Shown here one piece after another: positions 28,781 to 37,882 of a DNA stretch of 40,017 bases. Position numbers and translations under genes: made by a program. A model generated the notes under the pieces. It had not been told where the DNA came from. It did not search any database and saw only the letters and a list, made by a program, of their open reading frames with translations. The stretch spans positions 1 to 40,017 of the forward strand of contig SEAL01000013.1 in NCBI GenBank assembly GCA_004145215.1. Direction: 5' to 3'. Numbering within the stretch: position 1 is the stretch's first letter; every line of letters begins with the position of its first letter. The stretch is from Chloroflexota bacterium. Lineage in GTDB: Bacteria > Patescibacteriota > Saccharimonadia > Saccharimonadales > Saccharimonadaceae.

Positions 28781-29128
28781 ATGAGCCTAGATTTATCACA
28801 ACTACAAGCAGATGCGACTAATTTGCGATCAAAAGCTCAAGATAGTCAAAAGCGTGCCGACAGTCGACTAGCCGAGGCAAAGCAATACCAAGATAGTGGC
28901 GACCAAGCCAAAGCGACTAGTGCTCAGCAAATTGCGGATAAAGAATTAGCGGATCTGGCGCGGTACCAGCGCGAAGCGGAATCTATGGAAACCGATGCTC
29001 AAAACGTACAATCCCAGATTGAATCACTCAACCAGCAGGCTGATGACTTAGAAAATCAGGCGAAAGCAAAGCGCAACGAGGCGGCGAAACTGTCAGGTTC
29101 CGGAAGTGCGGGTTTTAGTCTATTTTAG
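28781..29128 (+). CDS. Coiled-coil hypothetical protein (115 aa)
   Basis: Heptad-rich Ala/Gln/Lys sequence throughout. Confidence 0.7.
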   Translation: MSLDLSQLQADATNLRSKAQDSQKRADSRLAEAKQYQDSGDQAKATSAQQIADKELADLARYQREAESMETDAQNVQSQIESLNQQADDLENQAKAKRNEAAKLSGSGSAGFSLF

Positions 29129-29504
29129 ACTTACGTGCGCGAAAGATATCGATCACATCAGCCGTCTTGATATCATCAGGGTCGGTTGGGACAATCTCAC
29201 ACGTCGACACAGACTCTCGAGATTCACCAGGCCGCTGAGAGAACAGGTCTACGTCAGGTAACACAACACCAGATTGGATCGCATCAATAACGGACGCAAA
29301 GTCTGATCGCAAATTATCAGCAGATGTACTAGGATCTCTGCTGACAACTTCAATCATGTCACTAATTGCGTCGTTAATTGTGGACGCATAACGCTCTCCG
29401 AGGGCGGTGATTTGATCTCGAGATTCATATACGATTCCAAGTATGTCGACATTATTTAGTCGATTTTGCTTTGCCGTATTTCCAATATGACTGATTTCAT
29501 TCAT
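29115..29504 (-). CDS. Hypothetical protein (129 aa)
   Basis: ORF, host codon usage, 3' end overlaps the convergent coiled-coil ORF by 14 bp. Confidence 0.6.
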   Translation of the reverse strand: MNEISHIGNTAKQNRLNNVDILGIVYESRDQITALGERYASTINDAISDMIEVVSRDPSTSADNLRSDFASVIDAIQSGVVLPDVDLFSQRPGESRESVSTCEIVPTDPDDIKTADVIDIFRARKSKID

Positions 29505-29606
29505 ATACTATATTATACACCAAAATGCTTATATTTGCAATAGCTGAGGGTATACGTGCTAAAATAGTAGCAGCACTTACGAATATAGATTTATCAGGAG
29601 GCCCAC

Positions 29607-30536
29607 ATGACGTCAAAACATTCCGACCATCCGCTAGTCAGTATCGACCATTTTAGAATGGACTTTGGTAAAAAAACCGTAATCAAGGACTTATCATTCG
29701 ACGTAAAACGCGGTGAAATCTTTGGCTTTCTAGGAAGTAATGGGTCTGGTAAAACAACGACTATACGTGCTCTACTGGGTCTATACGAACCTACGGGCGG
29801 GACATTACACATAGACGGCGAAGTCTTCGATCCAAAAGTAAACGCGAGTAAACTAGGGTACCTTCCCGAAGAGCGTGGACTGTACAAAAAAGAATCTGTT
29901 ATCGACGTCATGATGTACTTTGCGCAGCTAAAGGGCATTAAACGTGCCGATGCAAAAAAGTGGTCTATGGAATATTTGGAGCGTGTCGAACTTGCTGACA
30001 AAGCCAAGCTGAAATTAGACAAATTATCTGGCGGTCAGCAACAAAAAGTCCAATTAGGCGTGACAATCATGAACGATCCAGAGCTGTTGATATTGGACGA
30101 ACCAACGAAAGGATTCGACCCTGTCAACCGCCGACTATTGATGGATATTATCGAAGAGCAAAATGAAAAGGGTGCAAGCATCATGATGGTGACCCATCAA
30201 ATGGAAGAAGTTGAGCGACTATGTCAACGCGCATTACTGCTAAAGGACGGGACAGCAAAAGCATACGGCACAATCGACGAAATTAAAGAGAACTTCGGCG
30301 GGCAGCGAATCATTTTGCGATTTACAGGCAAATTACCAGCAAGACCGAGGCTGTATGACATTACCAAAAAGGAAACGTCCTATGCTGAATTGAACCCACT
30401 CGTCGATCCGCAGCGAATATTACGCGAACTTGCAGCAGTTGAAGGCTTGTCAATATCGACATTTGACGTCCAACGGCCATCACTCGATGAAATTTTTGTA
30501 ACAATCTACGGAGAACAGGAGCAGGAAAATGCATAA
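29607..30536 (+). CDS. ABC transporter ATP-binding protein (NatA-like)
   Basis: GFLGSNGSGKTTTIRALLGLYEPTGG; LSGGQQQKVQLG; LLILDEPTKGFDPVNR; SD CAGGAGG. Confidence 0.95.
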   Translation: MTSKHSDHPLVSIDHFRMDFGKKTVIKDLSFDVKRGEIFGFLGSNGSGKTTTIRALLGLYEPTGGTLHIDGEVFDPKVNASKLGYLPEERGLYKKESVIDVMMYFAQLKGIKRADAKKWSMEYLERVELADKAKLKLDKLSGGQQQKVQLGVTIMNDPELLILDEPTKGFDPVNRRLLMDIIEEQNEKGASIMMVTHQMEEVERLCQRALLLKDGTAKAYGTIDEIKENFGGQRIILRFTGKLPARPRLYDITKKETSYAELNPLVDPQRILRELAAVEGLSISTFDVQRPSLDEIFVTIYGEQEQENA

Positions 30537-31764
30537 TTTCGGAACGGTATTACAGTTTGAATTACGCCGTACACTAAAAAAACCAACATTCTGGTTTAGT
30601 ATTCTTTCAATTCCATTACTATTCGGTGTTATTGCCGCAGTGATCTATTTTTCTAATAAATCTAGTAGCGATAGAGAAGACCAGTTAGCGAAAGAGCCGT
30701 TCAGCTTAGTCATACAGGATGATTCTGGCATTATCGCGCCGGAAGCAATCGGTGCGCTTAAGGCGACGACAGCAACAAACAAAGAGGCTGCTATTGAACA
30801 GGTACGATCAGGTAAAACTGATGCATTCTTTTACTATCCAAAGGATATTTCAAAGGAAGAGGTCAGAGTGTATAGCAAGAACGAAGGGATTGTTGATAAT
30901 AGCAAATATACAACAGTCGCCAAGCAGCTCGCGCAGCAGTCCGCACTTGCAAATGTCAAAGACCCAAATATTACAACCGCAATCCAAGATAATTTGAGGA
31001 TTTCGCAGACGAATTACAATGAAGGTCAGACAGTAAACCCAATAGGACAATTAATCGCACCAGCATTCTTTTTGATCATATTCTACGCGATCATCGTACT
31101 GCTTGGTAACCAAATGTTAACCAGCACCACCGAAGAAAAAGAAAACCGCGTTACAGAAATGTTACTTACTAGCATTACATCTCGCGCATTAATTGTTGGT
31201 AAAATTGTTTCATTAATCATTCTCGGGTTCATTCAAATTGCAGTTATTATCGTTCCGCTAGTTATAGCCTATGTGTTTGCAAGAGATGCACTGGGCATCC
31301 CGGATCTTTCGGCGTTTCTGAACAACATTCAAATCGAAATGTGGCCAACGCTACTCGGCGCAGGGCTGCTCGTTTCAGGGTTCCTACTCTTTACAGGCCT
31401 GCTCGTTGGCATTGGGGCAGCAACTCCAACCGCCAAAGAGGCAAATAGCTTCTTTGGATTCGTAATCTTGCTGATGATGGTACCATTCTATTTCTTCTCG
31501 CTATTAATGACGCCCTCGTCGTCAATAGTCGTAACCGGACTATCTTACTTCCCGTTAACCGCTCCGTTTACGCTGTTGATACGCAACGCATTTGGCACGC
31601 TAGCCGTCCATGAAGCTATCATCGGGTTGATAATAGTTTCAATCGCAGGTGTTATTGCAATTAGCGCAGCAGTTCGTATTTTCCGCTACGGTACGCTGGA
31701 ATACAGTAATCGTATTTCATTGAAATCTGTCTTTGGCAAAAAAGCTAAAAAACATTCTGCCTAG
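30529..31764 (+). CDS. ABC-2 type permease (NatB-like)
   Basis: MLTSTTEEKENRVTEMLLTSITSRALIVGKIVSLIILGFIQIAVI; overlaps natA-like gene by 8 nt. Confidence 0.93.
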   Translation: MHNFGTVLQFELRRTLKKPTFWFSILSIPLLFGVIAAVIYFSNKSSSDREDQLAKEPFSLVIQDDSGIIAPEAIGALKATTATNKEAAIEQVRSGKTDAFFYYPKDISKEEVRVYSKNEGIVDNSKYTTVAKQLAQQSALANVKDPNITTAIQDNLRISQTNYNEGQTVNPIGQLIAPAFFLIIFYAIIVLLGNQMLTSTTEEKENRVTEMLLTSITSRALIVGKIVSLIILGFIQIAVIIVPLVIAYVFARDALGIPDLSAFLNNIQIEMWPTLLGAGLLVSGFLLFTGLLVGIGAATPTAKEANSFFGFVILLMMVPFYFFSLLMTPSSSIVVTGLSYFPLTAPFTLLIRNAFGTLAVHEAIIGLIIVSIAGVIAISAAVRIFRYGTLEYSNRISLKSVFGKKAKKHSA

Positions 31765-31804
31765 ATTATAGCCAAACCGCCTATGCTTTTAGTATGATAG
31801 ACAC

Positions 31805-33469
31805 ATGCATACTATTATCTCATCGCTCAGGACTATTTTTGAAGGCGAAATAAACACGACAGAACAAACGCGCAAAAAATACAGTCATGATGCTAGCATC
31901 TATGAAATGGTTCCAGAAGCGGTGCTATTTCCGAAAGACGCAATGGATATCAAAAAACTCGTTCACTTTGTCTCGCAGAGCAAAGCAGAATACCCAGCAC
32001 TCTCTATCACGCCACGTAGTGCGGGCACCGATATGTCTGGCGCATCCATTGGTAATTCACTGCTCGTTGATATGACTCGGCATTTCAGCACGCTTCATTC
32101 AGTATCTCGCACCGAGATACATACACAGCCCGGTGTCTTTATGCACGACATCGATCCTGTCACAAATGAAAAGGGCGTAATGTTAGGCTGCGTACCCGCC
32201 AGCCGCGCAATCAACACGATTGGTGGAATGGTAGGCAATAATAGTGGCGGCGAACAATCGTTACGTTACGGAAACACTGAAAACTTTGTCAAAGAACTGA
32301 AAGTTGTGTTTGCCGACGGCAAAGAATACACAGTCAAGCCGCTGAACAAGCGAGAATTAGAAATCAAAATGGCGCAAGGTGATTTTGAAGGCGAACTATA
32401 CCGCAAAATATATGACCTGATCGAAGCCAACTATGATGAAATCAAAAATGCTCGGCCGAAAGTTAACAAAAACTCGATGGGTTACAACCTATGGAGCGTC
32501 TGGGATCGTCACACAGGTATATTCGATATGACCCGTCTGATAACGGGTAGCCAAGGAACGCTCGGCGTCATTACTGATATCAAAATGCATGTCGTACCAA
32601 AAGCACCACATTCAGGGCTGCTCGTACTATACCTACCTGACATCAAACAACTCGGCAGTATCATCAAGACTGTCATGGACCATCAACCGGCAACGTTCGA
32701 AGGATTTGATGATATTACATTCAACCTCGGGATCAAGCACTTTAACCTATTCCAAAAACAGCTGGGAATGAAAGAATGGCTAAAAACACAGGCGCATTTG
32801 TTAGGTTCGGTCGCAAAGTTCAAAGGGCACATCCCGAACATGGTATTAATGGTCGAGTTCGAAGGTGACACGCAGCAAGAAGTGCTGGCCAAAATCAACG
32901 AACTGAAATCACAGATGAGCGGGTTCAAGTTAAAGATGGAAATCGAAGGTAGCGAAGAGGAGAGTAAGCCATTCTGGACGATTCGTCGCGCCAGCCTGAT
33001 GCTACTACGCCAAAAAGTGCACGACAAATATGCCAGCCCATTCATGGATGATCTGACTGTGCAGCCAAAATATCTACCGGAGTTTTTGCCACAGCTGCGT
33101 AAAATTATTCGTAAATACAAATTACCAGCGACAATAGCAGGACACTATGGCGATGGAAACTTCCACATCATCCCATTGATGGGAATCAGCAGTCCGGCTG
33201 AACAGGCAAAGCTAGAGCCAACTATGCGCGAAATTATTCCACTGGTGCTGAAGTACAACGGCACACTCGCCGGCGAGCACAACGACGGCATGGTGCGTGG
33301 GCCATGGCTACCTGCCGTGTTCGGTGATCATGTATATCAATTGTTCCGACAAACTAAAGACATCTTTGATCCTCAGCATATTTTTAATCCGCACGTCAAA
33401 ACTGGCGCTGCATGGGATTACAGCATGGATCATATTCGCACAAACAACGGTCAAGAGTTGATTAAATAG
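31805..33469 (+). CDS. FAD-binding oxidase (GlcD / D-lactate dehydrogenase family)
   Basis: AVLFPKDAMDIKKLVHFV; ITPRSAGTDMSGASIGNSLLVDMTRH; GGMVGNNSGGEQSLRYGNTENFV; ITGSQGTLGVIT; HYGDGNFHIIPLM; FDPQHIFNP. Confidence 0.94.
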   Translation: MHTIISSLRTIFEGEINTTEQTRKKYSHDASIYEMVPEAVLFPKDAMDIKKLVHFVSQSKAEYPALSITPRSAGTDMSGASIGNSLLVDMTRHFSTLHSVSRTEIHTQPGVFMHDIDPVTNEKGVMLGCVPASRAINTIGGMVGNNSGGEQSLRYGNTENFVKELKVVFADGKEYTVKPLNKRELEIKMAQGDFEGELYRKIYDLIEANYDEIKNARPKVNKNSMGYNLWSVWDRHTGIFDMTRLITGSQGTLGVITDIKMHVVPKAPHSGLLVLYLPDIKQLGSIIKTVMDHQPATFEGFDDITFNLGIKHFNLFQKQLGMKEWLKTQAHLLGSVAKFKGHIPNMVLMVEFEGDTQQEVLAKINELKSQMSGFKLKMEIEGSEEESKPFWTIRRASLMLLRQKVHDKYASPFMDDLTVQPKYLPEFLPQLRKIIRKYKLPATIAGHYGDGNFHIIPLMGISSPAEQAKLEPTMREIIPLVLKYNGTLAGEHNDGMVRGPWLPAVFGDHVYQLFRQTKDIFDPQHIFNPHVKTGAAWDYSMDHIRTNNGQELIK

Positions 33470-33515
33470 CACCGGATCTGTTCTGGAATTTGCATAAGCA
33501 TGATAGGATGGTTGC

Positions 33516-34748
33516 ATGCCAGCATACGCTGAATCTGACTCGAACGACATGTCGCACATCAAAAAACTGATAGTGCTGATCGTTGGCGCTCCAATAGCGC
33601 TCGCTGTTGGCATTGGCGTTGCGACGGCAATGTCGTCGCAAATTCTATCAGCCCGCGCCACAGAACTATCTGTCAACGTCGTCGCGAAACAAAATCAGCG
33701 AGTAGACCAATTGGTTAAGTTCTACACTAGCCACAAAACACTGTATCAGTCCATACAAAAACCCGATTTCAATGGCTCGTCACAAGTATTCAAACAGGCT
33801 GTTTCCAGTAGTTATGGCGACTATGCCAGCGCAGCAAAGTCAGTATGTGAGGGTAGCGTCACGATATCAAAAGATGCCCTGCGTCCTATGTCAAAACTAC
33901 AAATTACCGATCGCACTAGCTATGACTTGTACAGTTCACTGTCGAGTAGTACACTGCCGATCCAAACAGCGTACGGATGTGCAGACAGTAATGCTCGGCT
34001 CATTTATGATAAATGGAATTTTCAATTTGTCGTCGCTGCTTTTAGCCTGATACAAATGACACAAGCACAGAACGTCACTGCCCAGGCGGCAGCTCTGAAG
34101 GAAATAAAAGCCACTATTACAGCCAATAGCGTATCAGCCGGTGACTACGAAAAAATTGACCGTACCTACGGTGAATCGATTTCATCATTTATGAAAGATA
34201 TGCCATTGACTATGGAATTTACCGCAGAATCAATGAGTGGTAATGCGAATGCTGTCAACGATCCAAAATACGCAAAATTACTACAAAAGTATGAATCAGG
34301 TGACAGCGTCGACACGGACGAAATAGCAAAACAATTGACGTCAGCTAATGTAAAAATTCAAAAAGGCCTCGTCGATGATAGCTATGAACGATTCAAATCA
34401 ATTTCTGCACTGAACAACAAACAGCCAATTAAAGAATTCGATAAAAACAGCTGGTTACTGGAAATATTACCAGCGGCATTGTCGCAGTATGCGCAGATGA
34501 ATGATCAGAAATTACCCGAGGCGTCGTCCATAGAGCAAGTCACGAAAATACTCAAAGATGCGGGTATTATCCAGAAGGACCTCTCATTTCCAGGTTTTAC
34601 ATTCAATGGAACTCCATCCGAATACAGCATTACAACGAAAATAAAAGACAAGACTATTACACTGAGTGACACATATGGGCACGCTGAGTCTGATAATTCA
34701 GAAGCTGCAGACACGCGAAGCCCTCAACGGCAGGCGCTAATCCTATAG
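33516..34748 (+). CDS. Membrane-anchored extracellular hypothetical protein (410 aa)
   Basis: N-terminal TM segment LIVLIVGAPIALAVGIGVATAM followed by a polar, Ser/Thr-rich domain. Confidence 0.7.
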   Translation: MPAYAESDSNDMSHIKKLIVLIVGAPIALAVGIGVATAMSSQILSARATELSVNVVAKQNQRVDQLVKFYTSHKTLYQSIQKPDFNGSSQVFKQAVSSSYGDYASAAKSVCEGSVTISKDALRPMSKLQITDRTSYDLYSSLSSSTLPIQTAYGCADSNARLIYDKWNFQFVVAAFSLIQMTQAQNVTAQAAALKEIKATITANSVSAGDYEKIDRTYGESISSFMKDMPLTMEFTAESMSGNANAVNDPKYAKLLQKYESGDSVDTDEIAKQLTSANVKIQKGLVDDSYERFKSISALNNKQPIKEFDKNSWLLEILPAALSQYAQMNDQKLPEASSIEQVTKILKDAGIIQKDLSFPGFTFNGTPSEYSITTKIKDKTITLSDTYGHAESDNSEAADTRSPQRQALIL

Positions 34749-34793
34749 CAGCTACTTGATTTGCATTACTTGACAATGTATAGTATGTGTAAG

Positions 34794-35117
34794 ATGAATG
34801 GAACAAAGCAAGAAATCGGCTGTATCAAAGCGGCGGCAGAAATACTGGGTGACAAATGGACACCGCAGCTGCTGCGTTTTTTCTTGAACGAAGAATCAGT
34901 GCGTTTTTGCCAGATTCAAGATTTGGTCGGGGGGATCAATCCGCGCACACTATCTGCTCGACTAGCCCAGTTAGAGGAAAACGGTATCATAACAAAGACG
35001 CCTACCGTCGTTGCGAGCCGTTGCGAATATCAGTTGACAGAAAAAGGACGTGACCTATTGCCAGTCCTTCGATCAATGCAACGGTGGAGCAACAAATACG
35101 CTCCCATCGCCGTTTAA
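34794..35117 (+). CDS. HxlR-family winged-helix transcriptional regulator
   Basis: CIKAAAEILGDKWTPQLLRFFLNEESVRFCQIQDLVGGINPRTLSARLAQLEENGIITK...YQLTEKGRDLLPVLRSMQRW. Confidence 0.92.
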   Translation: MNGTKQEIGCIKAAAEILGDKWTPQLLRFFLNEESVRFCQIQDLVGGINPRTLSARLAQLEENGIITKTPTVVASRCEYQLTEKGRDLLPVLRSMQRWSNKYAPIAV

Positions 35118-35175
35118 CAAGTCTGTGAGATAAATTACAGCACACTATCAGTTTTTTAATGTAGTATAGGTAAAT

Positions 35176-35853
35176 ATGAGAATATTAGTAGTAGAGGATG
35201 AACATAAGATCGCACGTGCGCTTGGAAGAGCGTTAGAGCAAGAGAGCTATGCGGTTGACGTCGTATACGATGGAGACGAAGGTTTTGCCATGGCGACTAC
35301 TGAACCCTACGACTTGGCTATTATCGATCGAATGATTCCTGGCGACTACGACGGCATCGCAATTGTCAAAGCAATGCGCGAAAAAAAGATTCATACTCCT
35401 GTACTGCTGTTAACAGCACTTGGCACGACCGCAGACAAAACAAAGGGACTCGATAGCGGAGCTGACGATTACCTCGTTAAACCTTTCGCACTCGAAGAAC
35501 TTTTGGCTCGTGTTCGCGCACTCTTGCGACGTCCGACAGAACAACAGAGCGTTATCCTGAGCGCAGGTGATCTGGAGCTCGATACAACAACGTATCAAGT
35601 TACTCGTGAAGGTAAGGATATAAAATTGACGAGCAAAGAATTTGCATTGTTAGAATACCTACTGCGAAACCAAGGCCGCCCATTGTCTAAAGAAACAATC
35701 ATCTCTCATGTGTGGGACTACGACGCCGACATATTACTGAACACTGTTGAAGTGTATATTAAATACCTCCGCAGCAAAGTCGACCAACCGTTCAAAACAC
35801 AGTTGATCCAAACCGTTCGCGGATTTGGCTACAAAATCGACGCCCCTAAATAA
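35176..35853 (+). CDS. OmpR-family response regulator
   Basis: MRILVVEDEHKIARALGRALEQESYAVD; LLLTALGTTADKTKGLDSGADDYLVKPFALEELLARVRALLRR; winged-helix C-terminus. Confidence 0.96.
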   Translation: MRILVVEDEHKIARALGRALEQESYAVDVVYDGDEGFAMATTEPYDLAIIDRMIPGDYDGIAIVKAMREKKIHTPVLLLTALGTTADKTKGLDSGADDYLVKPFALEELLARVRALLRRPTEQQSVILSAGDLELDTTTYQVTREGKDIKLTSKEFALLEYLLRNQGRPLSKETIISHVWDYDADILLNTVEVYIKYLRSKVDQPFKTQLIQTVRGFGYKIDAPK

Positions 35854-35870
35854 CGAAAAACTCATACACA

Positions 35871-36902
35871 ATGTTTAAATCTGCAACTTTACGGCTGACC
35901 GGTTGGTATCTACTGATACTACTCAGCATAAGCGTTATATTCAGTATTACGATTTATAATATTGTCACTAGTGAGGTGGGCGACCGCCTGAGGCAGCTAC
36001 AGGTACAGTACGAGCATCCAGATATGCAGTCACCAATCGAAGGGCTACAGCCGCGATATGATCGTTATTCCGATCTGAGAATTGCTCAACGCCAAGAAGC
36101 AGATAAGAACATTTTGTTCGCGCTTATCTATGTTAATTTCTTGATCCTGTTCGGTGGTGGCGCTATAAGCTATTGGCTAGCTAGGCGAACACTCCACGAT
36201 ATCGAGGTCGTCCACGAAGCACAGTCTCGGTTTACCAGCGACGCCAGTCACGAACTACGTACGCCACTCGCTGCGATGAAGGCAGAGCTAGAAGTCGCGC
36301 TACGCGACAAGAAAATATCCAAAGATGACATGCGAGAAATCCTAGAAAGCAACCTCGAAGAAGTTGAGAAACTCAGCCGTCTCTCGCAGATGTTATTGCA
36401 GCTATCGAAAACCGAGTATAGCAAGCTGGAAATGTCACAGGTATCGTTAAAAAACATCACCGACGAAGTCTCGCAGCGCCTGGACAAAAATGGTACACGT
36501 ATAAAAATAAACCACTCCACTCTGACAACTGACATTACTGCGAATCAGGCTAGTATCGAAGAATTAGTCATGATCTTAACAGATAACGCGATCAAATATA
36601 GTCCTGAAAAATCATTAATTACTATGACTTTATCGAAACGTGCCGGTAAAGCATGCTTTGAAATCACTAATACTGGCACAGGTATCAGCCCAGCCGATCT
36701 GCCACATATATTCGATCGTTTTTATCGTGCAGACTCATCGCGCACTGGCGGCCAAAAGTCTGGCTACGGATTAGGGCTGTCACTCGCCAAAAAAATTGTA
36801 GAAATACATCACGGTGAACTGAGCGCGTCTAGCGCACTCAACCACGCAACAACATTCACCGTATTGCTACCCGTTTTCAAGTCTAAAGAAGCTCGTTCAT
36901 AA
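35871..36902 (+). CDS. Sensor histidine kinase
   Basis: Two TM helices; RFTSDASHELRTPLAAMKAELEVAL; LTDNAIKYSP; GISPADLPHIFDRFYRADSSRTGGQKSGYGLGLSLAKKIVE. Confidence 0.96.
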   Translation: MFKSATLRLTGWYLLILLSISVIFSITIYNIVTSEVGDRLRQLQVQYEHPDMQSPIEGLQPRYDRYSDLRIAQRQEADKNILFALIYVNFLILFGGGAISYWLARRTLHDIEVVHEAQSRFTSDASHELRTPLAAMKAELEVALRDKKISKDDMREILESNLEEVEKLSRLSQMLLQLSKTEYSKLEMSQVSLKNITDEVSQRLDKNGTRIKINHSTLTTDITANQASIEELVMILTDNAIKYSPEKSLITMTLSKRAGKACFEITNTGTGISPADLPHIFDRFYRADSSRTGGQKSGYGLGLSLAKKIVEIHHGELSASSALNHATTFTVLLPVFKSKEARS

Positions 36903-37291
36903 CCTTTCGCACGGACATCGCAGCCCAACCGTTCGGATCAAATTAAGACGAGAATACATGAACATAGCAGCATAGCCGAAGGCCATCCACTTGCTGCAGA
37001 AAATGTCGCAAAGACCACCTGGTTTGTTGATGAAACATATACAGACTTGGTGTATACGCATATGCAACAAGCAATAGCAAAATACACTACATATTATTTC
37101 TTTGATAACAGGGGTGGGTGGACATAACCACAACCGAAATCATTGTATTTTTGACCTGTGTGAAATATTTCATAGTTTTCTCAGAACAGTCGGGCATACT
37201 AGTGACAGTAACAAACAAAAGCTCAACGCAAACACCAGCCGGAGCAAGAAAAATGTTACAACAAAATTAGAAACTAACAGGAGGATTCATC

Positions 37292-37759
37292 ATGAACACC
37301 ACCGAAATTATTTATCTCAGCAAACAAGGTATGAAAGAACTAAAGAAGACCGTTTCAAATTTGGAACGAGACCAGAAAAAGACAATCGCAGACTTGCGCG
37401 AACTAGATAAAACTGACGGTCACGACGAACGATTCGCTCGCGTCGAAAAATTGGCACAATTAGAAGCCATCGAAAGCGAGCTGAAAGAGAAACAAGCATA
37501 TCTCGCATCAGCACACCTATTCCCACGCAAGCGTGATGCACTAAAGGTTGCTATCGGATCAGCTGTCGAACTAATCGACAAGAGTGGCAAGAAGGTACGC
37601 TACACGATCGTTGACAGCATCGAAGCTAATCCTAGTGATGGACGCATCAGCTTTAAAAGCCCTCTCGGTCAAAGCCTCCTTGGAAAAACAATCCAAGACA
37701 CTATCAATTGGGGCGCTGGCCTCAAAATGAATCAACTGCAGTTGGTGCATATTTCGTAG
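37292..37759 (+). CDS. GreA/GreB-family transcription elongation factor
   Basis: IIYLSKQGMKELKKTVSNLERDQKKTIADLREL ... VAIGSAVELID...YTIVDSIEANPSDGRISFKSPLGQSLLGKTIQDTI; SD AGGAGG. Confidence 0.9.
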   Translation: MNTTEIIYLSKQGMKELKKTVSNLERDQKKTIADLRELDKTDGHDERFARVEKLAQLEAIESELKEKQAYLASAHLFPRKRDALKVAIGSAVELIDKSGKKVRYTIVDSIEANPSDGRISFKSPLGQSLLGKTIQDTINWGAGLKMNQLQLVHIS

Positions 37760-37808
37760 GCACCAACCTCTGAGGCAGTGTCGGTACCCCTCCGACTCTC
37801 ATTGCTGA

Positions 37809-37845
37809 AACCCCGCTCATGCCCACCCAGAGCGGGGTTTTTGAT
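37809..37845 (+). terminator. Intrinsic terminator
   Basis: AAACCCCGCTC ... GAGCGGGGTTTTT. Confidence 0.85.
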
Positions 37846-37882
37846 TGCCCTCAGATTTGCCGCGTCTGATATAATAGCTCTA

